DNA of 13,872 nucleotides, taken from NCBI GenBank assembly GCA_023409755.1, contig JAEYRA010000037.1, positions 1 to 13,872 on the forward strand, written 5' to 3'. The position numbers were made by a program, and so were the translations under genes. Below are positions 6,087-12,840 of this stretch, piece after piece (the stretch's first letter is position 1; each line of letters opens with the position of its first letter). This DNA is from Bacillota bacterium. GTDB lineage: Bacteria > Bacillota > Clostridia > Christensenellales > UMGS416. The notes under the pieces were generated by a model. It ran no database searches. It saw nothing but the letters and a program-made list of their open reading frames with translations, and was not told the DNA's origin.

Positions 6087-7137
6087 GACAACAACCGGCA
6101 CACTTCCGGCAAATTATGTGTTTCAAGCTGATGACTTCACCCTGATCGGCGGCGAGCCCGAGGCACGCATTGACTCCGATTTCTCCAGCGACAGCTACTG
6201 GAGGGATGTGCGCCGCCGGTTCCTCTCCAACAAGGGTGCCGTCGTGTCGCTCATCTTCATCGTGTTCATCGTGCTCTTCGCCGTGGTGGGGCCGATGATC
6301 AGCGGCTACACCTACTCCCAGCAGACCCTGACGCAGAAAAACTTCGCGCCCCGGGTGCCGGTGCTGGAGAAGCTCGGCATCCTCGACGGCGATGAGTCAC
6401 TGCACACCACCAGCGGCACTAAGGTCGTCAACGGGTATGTGGAAAAGAACAAGACCGACGTCTACTACTGGTTTGGCAGTGACACCCTGGGCCGCGACAT
6501 CTGGACCCGTGTCTGGGCGGGCGCGCGCGTGTCCCTAGGCATCGCCATCGTCAGCGCCTTCATCAACATGACGATCGGCATGTGCTACGGCCTCATCAGC
6601 GGCTACTTTGGCGGCTGGGTGGACAGTGTCATGCAGCGCTTTGCTGAGATCAACAACGGCATTCCGCGGCTGGTCATCGTGACGCTGCTGCTGCTGGTGC
6701 TCAAGCCCGGTTTCGCCACCATCGTGCTGGCGCTGGTCATCACCGACTGGATCAGTATGAGCCGCATCGCCCGGGCGGAGATGCTCAAACTGAAGGAGCA
6801 GGAGTTCGTACTGGCCAGCCACACCCTGGGCGCCAGCCACACAACCGTCATCTTCCGCGAAGTGCTGCCCAACATCATCGGCCAGATCATCACCCAGCTC
6901 ATGTTCAGTATCCCGACCGCCATCTTTACGGAGGCGTTCCTGAGCTTCGTGGGTCTGGGTATCCCGGTGCCCCAGTGCAGCCTGGGTTCGCTCATCAGCG
7001 ATGCGTTCAACAGCTTCACCACTCATCCCTACCAGATCGTGCCGCCCATCGTGGTGCTGGCGCTTTTGATGCTCTGCTTCAACGTATTGGCCGACGGCCT
7101 GCGCGAGGCCTTCGACCCCAAGCTCAAGGAAATGTGA
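6079..7137 (+). CDS. oppC: Oligopeptide ABC transporter permease OppC
   Basis: Second membrane subunit of the importer. The 352-residue product has a cytoplasmic N-terminus of about 50 residues (SYWRDVRRRFLSNKGAVVSL leading into the first membrane segment, 53-75). An extracellular insertion of roughly 65 residues ends in WFGSDTLGRDIWTRVWAGAR (131-150), a hallmark of OppC/DppC. Four more membrane segments follow. The EAA loop is at about 233-263 (AEMLKLKEQEFVLASHTLGA). The family's terminal FNVLADGLREAFDPKLKEM is present. The insertion is longer than in proteobacterial OppC but is common in Firmicutes. The start overlaps the oppB stop by eight bases. Confidence 0.94.
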   Translation: MNETTTGTLPANYVFQADDFTLIGGEPEARIDSDFSSDSYWRDVRRRFLSNKGAVVSLIFIVFIVLFAVVGPMISGYTYSQQTLTQKNFAPRVPVLEKLGILDGDESLHTTSGTKVVNGYVEKNKTDVYYWFGSDTLGRDIWTRVWAGARVSLGIAIVSAFINMTIGMCYGLISGYFGGWVDSVMQRFAEINNGIPRLVIVTLLLLVLKPGFATIVLALVITDWISMSRIARAEMLKLKEQEFVLASHTLGASHTTVIFREVLPNIIGQIITQLMFSIPTAIFTEAFLSFVGLGIPVPQCSLGSLISDAFNSFTTHPYQIVPPIVVLALLMLCFNVLADGLREAFDPKLKEM

Positions 7138-7147
7138 GGTGCCGCAG

Positions 7148-8236
7148 ATGGAACTGACCAACAAGGAAAAAATCATGGAGATTCGCGGCCTCTCCATCAC
7201 CTTTGACACCATGGTGGGCCCGGTGCGTGCCATCCGCGGGGTCGACATCGACCTCAACCGCGGCGAGACACTGGCAATCGTGGGAGAGAGCGGCAGCGGC
7301 AAGTCCGTCACCATGAAGGCCGCCATGGGCATCCTTGCCAAGAACGGCCGCGTGGAAGGCGGTACGATCCAGTACACCTACCATCAGGATGACGGCAACG
7401 TCAAGACCGTGGACATCCTGAAACTGAAAAAGCAGGAACTGCGCCGCCACATCAACGGCAAGCGCATCGCCATGATCTTTCAGGACCCGATGACGAGCCT
7501 GGACCCGACGATGACCATTGGCAAGCAGATCATCGAGGGAATGCTGTGGCATAAGCGTGCCACCAAGGAAGAAGCCTGGGGCAAGGCTGTGCGGCTACTC
7601 ACGGAAGTGGGTATTTCCGAACCCGAGCGGCGCATGAAGAACTACCCGCACCAGCTCTCTGGCGGCATGCGCCAGCGCGTGGTCATCGCCATCGCCCTGG
7701 CCTGCGACCCGGACTTGCTGATTTGCGACGAGCCCACCACGGCCCTCGACGTGACGATTCAAGCCAAGATTCTGGAGCTCATCCAGCGTATCCAGCGGGA
7801 ACGCGGCATCAGCGTTATCTACATCACCCACGACCTGGGGGTGGTGGCCAAGATTGCCGAGTACGTAAGCGTGATGTACGCCGGGAAGATTGTGGAGCGC
7901 GGCACGGTGGAGGACATCTTCTACGACCCGCGCCACCCCTACACCTGGGGTTTACTGAGCGCCATGCCGGACCTTGACACCACCGACGAGCGGCTCTACA
8001 CCATCCCCGGCTCGCCGCCCAACCTTCTGCACCCCGTACCGGGCGACGCCTTCGCCCCGCGTAACCAGTACGCGCTGAAGATTGACCGGCGTGCCGAGCC
8101 GCCCATGTTCCTGGTGAGTGACACCCACTGGGCCGCCACCTGGCTGCTGGACGAGCGCGCCCCCCGGGTGGACATGCCCGAGGAACTGCGTCAGCGCATC
8201 GAGCGCATGAAAAAGGGAGGCGAACTCAATGCCTAA
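7148..8236 (+). CDS. oppD: Oligopeptide ABC transporter ATPase OppD
   Basis: One of two ATPases that power the importer at the cytoplasmic face. In the 362-residue product Walker A is GESGSGKS (46-53), the Q-loop is FQDPMTSLDP (111-120), the signature is LSGGMRQRV (170-178), Walker B is LLICDEP (190-196) and the switch His is 228. The C-terminal peptide-transporter extension is present (PGSPPNLL, GDAFAPRNQYAL, THWAATWLL). Its cysteine-free form is the Firmicutes OppD type; other lineages carry a Cys-rich version there. The start is a choice: the ATG at 7148 has TGAGGTG, which spans the oppC stop, six bases upstream. An ATG at 7175 preceded by AAGGA is the alternative, and a GTG at 7139 is less likely. 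Confidence 0.94.
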   Translation: MELTNKEKIMEIRGLSITFDTMVGPVRAIRGVDIDLNRGETLAIVGESGSGKSVTMKAAMGILAKNGRVEGGTIQYTYHQDDGNVKTVDILKLKKQELRRHINGKRIAMIFQDPMTSLDPTMTIGKQIIEGMLWHKRATKEEAWGKAVRLLTEVGISEPERRMKNYPHQLSGGMRQRVVIAIALACDPDLLICDEPTTALDVTIQAKILELIQRIQRERGISVIYITHDLGVVAKIAEYVSVMYAGKIVERGTVEDIFYDPRHPYTWGLLSAMPDLDTTDERLYTIPGSPPNLLHPVPGDAFAPRNQYALKIDRRAEPPMFLVSDTHWAATWLLDERAPRVDMPEELRQRIERMKKGGELNA

Positions 8237-9173
8237 CACTGAGCCCATTCTTAAGGTGCAAGGCCTCAAGCAGCATTTTGTGATGAACAGCCACTTCACC
8301 GTGCGTGCGGTGGACGGCGTTGATTTTGTCATCTACCCGGGGGAGACTTATGGCCTGGTGGGCGAGAGCGGCAGTGGTAAGAGCACCATCGGCCGCAGCC
8401 TCATCCGCCTTTATGACCCCACGGCCGGCAAGATCGAATTCAACGGCATGGACATCTCTGGCAAAATGAACCGCAGCCACACCGAACGGCTGCGTACCGA
8501 GATGCAGATGATCTTCCAGGACCCGATGGCCTGCCTCAACCCCCGCAAGAAGGTCGGGGAGATCATCGCCCAGGGGCTGGACATCCATCACCTCTACAAA
8601 ACCCGTGCCGAACGGGAGGCCAAGGTAGCCGCCATGCTCAAGAAGGTGGGCCTGGCCCCCGAGCACGCCGACCGCTACCCCCACCAGTTCAGCGGCGGTC
8701 AGCGCCAGCGCGTGGGCATTGCCCGGGCGCTCATCATGGACCCGAAGCTCGTCATTGCAGACGAATGCATCAGCGCGCTGGATGTGTCCATCCAGGCCCA
8801 GGTTGTCAACCTCATGCGCGACCTGCAGACCCAGACCGGCACGACGTATCTCTTCATCGCCCACGACCTGTCGATGGTCAAGTACATCTCCGACCGCATC
8901 GGCGTGATGCACATGGGACACCTGGTGGAAACGGGCACCACCGAGGAGATCTTTGAAAACCCCGTGCACCCCTACACCCAGAGCCTGCTCTCGGCCATCC
9001 CCCGCCCCAACCCGCGGGTGGAAAAGAGCCGCGTGGCCCAGAGCTACGACTACAAAGCCCAGGGCGTGGATTACCACAGCGGCGTGCAGCACCATCTGGG
9101 CGGGCAGCACTACGTGTTGGCCACGCCGGAGGAACTCACCCGCTGGACCAGTGCCGCGGCGGCCAGCGCCTGA
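8229..9173 (+). CDS. oppF: Oligopeptide ABC transporter ATPase OppF
   Basis: Second ATPase, pairing with OppD. In the 314-residue product Walker A is GESGSGKS (45-52), the Q-loop is FQDPMACLNP (96-105), the signature is FSGGQRQRVG (154-163), Walker B is LVIADE (174-179) and the switch His is 212. Position 180, after the Walker B glutamate, is Cys (DECISALDVS) where Pro is usual; the catalytic glutamate itself is intact. The C-terminal domain ends with HYVLATPEELTRW and a short Ala/Ser tail. The ATG overlaps the oppD stop by eight bases and GGGAGG precedes it. It is the last gene of the operon and is followed by a terminator. Confidence 0.94.
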   Translation: MPNTEPILKVQGLKQHFVMNSHFTVRAVDGVDFVIYPGETYGLVGESGSGKSTIGRSLIRLYDPTAGKIEFNGMDISGKMNRSHTERLRTEMQMIFQDPMACLNPRKKVGEIIAQGLDIHHLYKTRAEREAKVAAMLKKVGLAPEHADRYPHQFSGGQRQRVGIARALIMDPKLVIADECISALDVSIQAQVVNLMRDLQTQTGTTYLFIAHDLSMVKYISDRIGVMHMGHLVETGTTEEIFENPVHPYTQSLLSAIPRPNPRVEKSRVAQSYDYKAQGVDYHSGVQHHLGGQHYVLATPEELTRWTSAAAASA

Positions 9174-9207
9174 GCAGGACAGGAAGCGGAAACATACGCA
9201 GCAACCA

Positions 9208-9240
9208 AAAGGCAGGTGGGATTCCACCTGCCTTTGTTGT
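9208..9240. terminator. Bidirectional terminator between convergent opp and amino acid ABC operons
   Basis: A perfect 12-bp stem (AAAGGCAGGTGG, 9208-9219, with its complement at 9224-9235) closes a four-base loop. On the plus strand the run TTTGTTGTT follows; on the minus strand the stem ends in TTTT. It lies between the oppF stop and the stop of the leftward ATPase gene, serving both. Confidence 0.85.
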
Positions 9241-9281
9241 TCTCTCCAGTCTGGCTGGTTGGTCGCCCCTCACCCACCCCG

Positions 9282-10019
9282 CTAAGGAATCCACTCCAGC
9301 ACCTTGTGCAGGAACCCTTGCAGCTGGGGCGTTTGAGGGTTGGCAAAGAGTGCGCCGGTGTCACCGGCCTCCAGAATCCGCCCGTCGGCCAGAAAGAGCG
9401 CCCGGTCGCAGGCGTGGTGGGCAAAGCCCATCTCGTGGGTCACGATGACCATTCGAAGGTTCTCAGCCTGCAGCTCATGGATCATGCCCAGTACCTCGGC
9501 GGTGAGCTCGGGGTCGAGGGCGCTGGTGGGCTCATCCAGCAGAAGCAGCCGGGGTCGGGGCGCCACCGCCCGGGCGATGCTGATGCGCTGGCACTGCCCG
9601 CCGGAGAGTTCGTAGGGCCGCTTACGGGCATCCTGAGCCAGGCCGAAGCGGGTCAGCAGGGCGTTGGCCGTCTCCCTCGCCTGGGGTTCGGCCATGCCGT
9701 GCACGTGTACCAGGGGCAGCATGATGTTCTGCTCGGCCGTGAGGTGAGGAAACAGCCCCCGGGACTGAAACACGAATCCCACGCTCCGCCGGTGGGCCAG
9801 CAAGGCCCGTTCGGCAAAGTCCACCCGCTGGCCGTCCAGCAGCACCTCGCCGTCATTGGGCGCCAGCAGCCCGCTGAGCACCCGCAGCAGCGTGGACTTG
9901 CCCGCGCCGGACGGCCCCAGCAGAGCCAACGCACGGAAGTCCGGCTCGTCAATCGTCACCCGATCCAGCACCGTCTGGGCCCCGAAGCGCACCGTCACAT
10001 CGCGGCACTCAATTCTCAT
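9282..10019 (-). CDS. Polar amino acid ABC transporter ATPase (GlnQ/ArtM type)
   Basis: Cytoplasmic ATPase of the three-gene amino acid importer. It has 245 residues, the usual family length, with Walker A GPSGAGKS (35-42), the Q-loop FVFQSRGLFPHLT (82-94), signature LSGGQCQRISIAR (138-150), Walker B LLLLDEPTSALDP (158-170) and switch His195 in VTHEMGFA. The second signature residue after GGQ is Cys, where Q/R-Q-R is commoner. The start ATG overlaps the permease stop codon region by 11 bases, so translation is coupled. Substrate class (Gln, Arg, Cys or another polar amino acid) cannot be fixed from the ATPase. Confidence 0.92.
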   Translation of the reverse strand: MRIECRDVTVRFGAQTVLDRVTIDEPDFRALALLGPSGAGKSTLLRVLSGLLAPNDGEVLLDGQRVDFAERALLAHRRSVGFVFQSRGLFPHLTAEQNIMLPLVHVHGMAEPQARETANALLTRFGLAQDARKRPYELSGGQCQRISIARAVAPRPRLLLLDEPTSALDPELTAEVLGMIHELQAENLRMVIVTHEMGFAHHACDRALFLADGRILEAGDTGALFANPQTPQLQGFLHKVLEWIP

Positions 10020-10782
10020 AGGCGAACCGTCTTTCCAGCGCCCGTGTCAACAGCGAGACCGGGAACGTCAGTGCAAAGTACAGCAGACCCAGGAAGAGAT
10101 AATCGGGGATGAAGTGGAAGGACGCGGCGACAAACTCCTTGGTCGTCTGGGTCAGCTCAATGATGGCGATGACCGACAGCAGCGACGAATCCTTGATGAT
10201 GGAGGCGAACTGCCCCGCCAACGCCGGCAGAATGCGCCGCAGCAGCTGGGGCAGCACGATGAGGCGCGTCGTCTGTCGGGAGTTCAGCCCGATGGCACGG
10301 GCGATCTCCATCTGGGACGCTTCGATGGAATCAAGCCCACCACGCACGATCTCGCTGATGTAAGCGCCTTCAAAGAGTGAGAGAATCAACACACCAGCCA
10401 CGATGCGGTTCTCCACCCCCCAGGCCTGACCGATGATGTAGTAGAACAGAAAGATCTGCACCAGCAGCGGCGTGCCGCGTATGACCTCAACATAGCCCCG
10501 GCTGAGGTACTTGACCGGCAGCACGCGGGAACGCGACCCCGTGGCCGCGGCGAAGCCCAGCAAGAGGCTTACAGCCATGCTGAGCACGCTGATGACCACC
10601 GTCATGCCAAACCCCTGCGCCAACCGCAGCCGGTAGCGCCACAGGTCAGAAAAATCGTACCCGCCGCCCACCCGGGCGATGGTCAGCGCCAGAAACCCGA
10701 TGACCGCCGCTGCCACCAGCAGGCCGTTGGCCACCCGCTTGACCCGGCTGTCGGCAGCGGTGGCAATGAACCAATGCTTCAT
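10009..10782 (-). CDS. Polar amino acid ABC transporter permease (HisM/GlnP family)
   Basis: Membrane subunit, 257 residues, a typical length, probably acting as a homodimer because only one permease gene is present. Membrane segments are seen near 18-37, 57-80, 103-118, 125-140, 187-208 and 228-246. Family motifs are RGTPLLVQIFLFYY (102-115) and EGAYISEIVRGGL (138-150), followed by the EAA ATPase-docking loop (about 154-185, with ARAIGL). The start is two bases after the binding-protein stop and has no strong ribosome site of its own, so it probably depends on coupling. Confidence 0.93.
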   Translation of the reverse strand: MKHWFIATAADSRVKRVANGLLVAAAVIGFLALTIARVGGGYDFSDLWRYRLRLAQGFGMTVVISVLSMAVSLLLGFAAATGSRSRVLPVKYLSRGYVEVIRGTPLLVQIFLFYYIIGQAWGVENRIVAGVLILSLFEGAYISEIVRGGLDSIEASQMEIARAIGLNSRQTTRLIVLPQLLRRILPALAGQFASIIKDSSLLSVIAIIELTQTTKEFVAASFHFIPDYLFLGLLYFALTFPVSLLTRALERRFAYEN

Positions 10783-10784
10783 CG

Positions 10785-11618
10785 TCAGTTCGCGCCAGTG
10801 GGCCAGGTGCCGTCCCGGTTGGCGAAGAAGAACGGGAACCCCAGCTGGTCAAAGGTCGCCTTCTCATCCTTCAGGTACTTCTCGGTCAGTGTGTCAAGCC
10901 CACCGTCGGCGGTATAGGTCCCAAGGAACGCGTTGGCCTTGCCGGTGAGGTCGCTCCCCTTCTGGAAGGCCATGCCCCAGCCCTCGGCATTCTGCCCCGG
11001 GATATACAGTGCACGGGTGGTGTCGGTAAACTGCACGCTGTTGCGGGTGATCGTCAGCTGGTCGTAGATAAAGGCATCGGCCTTGCCCTGGGTTACCTCG
11101 GTGACGCAGGCATTCTCGCTATCAAAGGCGTTGACCGTGGCGTTGGGGAAATGCTCACGGGCGTAGGTTTCGCCGGTGCTGCCCAGCTTGACAGCGATGA
11201 CACAGTCAGCGGCATTGAGATCATCCGCCTTCTCCACAGGGCTCTGCTTGCCCACCAGAAGCGCCAGATACGCCTTGGCGTAGGGGTCGGAGAAATCGAC
11301 CTGCTCGCGCCGCTTGTCGGTGATTGTCATGGAGGAAATGACCATGTCAACCTTACCTGTCTGCAGCGAGGGAATGAGCCCATCCCAGGCGATGTTCTGG
11401 ATGTCAGCCTCCATCCCCAGCGACTCCGCGAAGGCCTTGGCAAGGTCCACGCTGACACCGGTGGGGTTGCCGGCGTCGTCCTTGGTCTCAAAGGGCGGGT
11501 AAGCCAGCTCCATGCCCACCTTGAGCACCTTGCTCTGCGTGGCAGCAGGGCCGGCACAGCCGGCCAGCAGGGCTGCCAGCACCAGGGCGGCAGTGAGCAG
11601 CGCAACGATCCGTTTCAT
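10785..11618 (-). CDS. Amino acid ABC transporter substrate-binding lipoprotein (SBP_bac_3 family)
   Basis: Extracellular receptor of the importer, 277 residues. It starts MKRIVALLTAALVLAALLAGC with a classical lipobox LAGC, so Cys21 is the predicted lipid anchor. The mature part has family marks: KVGMELAYPPFE (33-44), GVSVDLAKAFAESLG (54-68), WDGLIPSLQTGKVDMV (78-93) and ITDKRREQVDFSDPY (99-113). In that last segment the arginine (R103 or R104) would grip the ligand carboxylate. I preferred the ATG at 11618 over an in-frame ATG at 11633, because AGGAGGG (11624-11630) sits at correct spacing for the former. It is the first gene of a binding protein-permease-ATPase operon. The ligand is unresolved. 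Confidence 0.93.
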   Translation of the reverse strand: MKRIVALLTAALVLAALLAGCAGPAATQSKVLKVGMELAYPPFETKDDAGNPTGVSVDLAKAFAESLGMEADIQNIAWDGLIPSLQTGKVDMVISSMTITDKRREQVDFSDPYAKAYLALLVGKQSPVEKADDLNAADCVIAVKLGSTGETYAREHFPNATVNAFDSENACVTEVTQGKADAFIYDQLTITRNSVQFTDTTRALYIPGQNAEGWGMAFQKGSDLTGKANAFLGTYTADGGLDTLTEKYLKDEKATFDQLGFPFFFANRDGTWPTGAN

Positions 11619-11634
11619 AGATACCCTCCTCACC

Positions 11635-11668
11635 CGCCACCCCGCACCAATCCGCCAACGGGGTGGTG
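11635..11668 (-). promoter_or_regulatory. Leader hairpin of the amino acid binding protein gene
   Basis: On the minus strand CCACCCCG (11659-11666) pairs perfectly with CGGGGTGG (11637-11644), and two more pairs (one G-U) extend the foot. The loop is 14 bases. It begins close to the predicted transcription start and ends four bases before the ribosome site AGGAGGG (11624-11630). No T-run follows, so it is not a terminator. Confidence 0.55.
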
Positions 11669-11680
11669 GAATTTACTACC

Positions 11681-11720
11681 ATTATACACGATCCAGCCCA
11701 TGGGATGTATGATTTCATAC
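11681..11720 (-). promoter_or_regulatory. Promoter with palindrome upstream of the amino acid ABC operon
   Basis: A consensus -10 TATAAT lies at 11681-11686 on the minus strand, predicting a start near 11674. The -35 position is poor (TACATC at 17-bp spacing). It overlaps GTATGA-TT-TCATAC (11707-11720), a perfect 6-bp inverted repeat. A weak -35 covered by a palindrome suggests control by a DNA-binding protein, perhaps an activator. Confidence 0.65.
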
Positions 11721-11957
11721 GCACCACGGCAATCACCGGTGCCGATGGACCCGCTCACACCCATCGGGGGCCACTGGGCGCATAAACGCAAATGAAGCGG
11801 CGCCTCCCCCCGCGCGGATGGAGCGCCTGCCCATCCGATGTTTGCCCTTCGCCGCAGAGGCAAGTGGAGACCAGCACCGGATAGACAGAACAACCCGGCA
11901 CCCACCCAGGGGAGCCGGGTTGTATCCGTTCGTGCACGTTGTCTCACTTCCCCGCGG
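11721..11957. other. Intergenic stretch between the amino acid ABC operon and the activase gene
   Basis: No gene is seen. It holds the palindrome CACCGGTG (11734-11741) inside a weak CGGCA/TGCCG pair (11727-11744). It also holds a bulged hairpin GGCGC-TCC/GGA-GCGCC (11799-11827) and the probable activase terminator (11883-11923). The first two have no T-run and no clear role. Confidence 0.5.
11883..11923 (-). terminator. Probable terminator of the glycyl radical enzyme operon
   Basis: A perfect 10-bp stem, ACAACCCGGC (minus strand, 11914-11923) with GCCGGGTTGT (11890-11899), encloses a 14-base loop 34 bases after the activase stop. The tail TTCTGTCT is only loosely T-rich, so efficiency is uncertain. 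Confidence 0.6.
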
Positions 11958-12839
11958 TTACCGGCCCGCCTGCGCCAACCGCGCTTCCCATTGGGCTTTC
12001 TGTTCGGGCGATGCTGACGGCAGGCCATCGAAGGCATAGGGCAGCCCCAGGCCGTCCCACTTGCCCCGCCCGATGTCGTGATAGGCCATGATCTCCACCC
12101 TCTCGGGATGAATCTCCTTTTCCAGGGACGCGATGGCATCAAAGTGCGCGTCGGTGTCGTTGACCCCGGGGATGATGGGGCATCGCAGCCAGATGGTGGT
12201 GCCCCGCACCGCCAGCTGCCGCAGGTTTGCCACAACGCGCTCGTTGCCCACACCGGTGTACTGCCGGTGACCCTCGCTGTCCCAGTGCTTGAAGTCATAC
12301 AAAAAGAGATCCACCACTGGCAGGAAGGACTCCAACACGGCCCATGGCACGCTTCCGTTGGTCTCCAGCGCGGTGTGGAAACCGGCCTGCTGGCACAGGG
12401 TGAGGATCTCCAGTGCGAAGGCCGCCTGCAAGGTGGACTCTCCGCCGGAGAGCGTGACCCCGCCGCCGGAGGACTGGTAGAACAGCGCGTCCTTGCGCAC
12501 CTCGTCAAAGACTTCCTGGGCCGTCATGGCCTGGCCGTAGAGGCGCAGGGCATCGTTGGGGCAGAGCGCCACACACTGCCCGCAGGCCACGCAAGCCTCC
12601 CGCTGCAGGTGGTGCGTGCCGTCCTCATCGATGGCGTGGACGTGTCGGGGGCATGACGCCACGCAGGCACCGCAGGCGGTGCAGCGCGACCGCTGCCAAA
12701 ACAGCTCCGGCTCGGCGCAGAAGCTCTCCGGGTTGTGGCACCAGGCACAGCGAAGGTTGCAGCCCTTCAGGAACACCGTCGTGCGGATGCCTGGCCCGTC
12801 GTGCAGGCAGCACTTTTGAATGTCGAACACCACACCCAT
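11958..12839 (-). CDS. Glycyl radical enzyme activase (radical SAM, PFL-activase type)
   Basis: Uses S-adenosylmethionine and an iron-sulfur cluster to abstract hydrogen from the glycine of the neighbouring enzyme, switching it on under anoxia. The 293-residue protein has the radical SAM cluster motif CNLRCAWC (Cys27, 31, 34). It has an inserted ferredoxin-like domain with two 4Fe-4S motifs: Cys53-56-59-63 and Cys83-86-89-93. The SAM-binding SGGES is at 131-135. The ferredoxin insertion separates it from short PflA and matches activases of non-pyruvate glycyl radical enzymes (choline lyase, glycerol dehydratase, arylacetate and similar groups). The C-terminus includes LRCPIIPGVND (218-228) and EIMAYHDIGRGKW (249-261). 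The start is one base after the enzyme gene's stop, with GGAG upstream, so the pair is one unit. Confidence 0.93.
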   Translation of the reverse strand: MGVVFDIQKCCLHDGPGIRTTVFLKGCNLRCAWCHNPESFCAEPELFWQRSRCTACGACVASCPRHVHAIDEDGTHHLQREACVACGQCVALCPNDALRLYGQAMTAQEVFDEVRKDALFYQSSGGGVTLSGGESTLQAAFALEILTLCQQAGFHTALETNGSVPWAVLESFLPVVDLFLYDFKHWDSEGHRQYTGVGNERVVANLRQLAVRGTTIWLRCPIIPGVNDTDAHFDAIASLEKEIHPERVEIMAYHDIGRGKWDGLGLPYAFDGLPSASPEQKAQWEARLAQAGR

Positions 12840-12840
12840 G

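Noticed and set aside
7981..8130. Loss of the cysteine cluster in the OppD C-terminal region
   Set aside because: Cys-free OppD tails with GDAFA and THWAATWLL-like motifs are usual in Firmicutes, so it is not an anomaly.
11707..11720. ARG box for ArgR/AhrC
   Set aside because: The TGA and TCA half-sites are two bases apart; the ARG box needs about eight, so the match is only superficial.
11630..12508. Minus-strand frame of 292 codons spanning the activase and the gap after it
   Set aside because: It is in a different frame from the radical SAM gene, is Arg/Ser/Pro-rich with no domain, and would run through the terminator.
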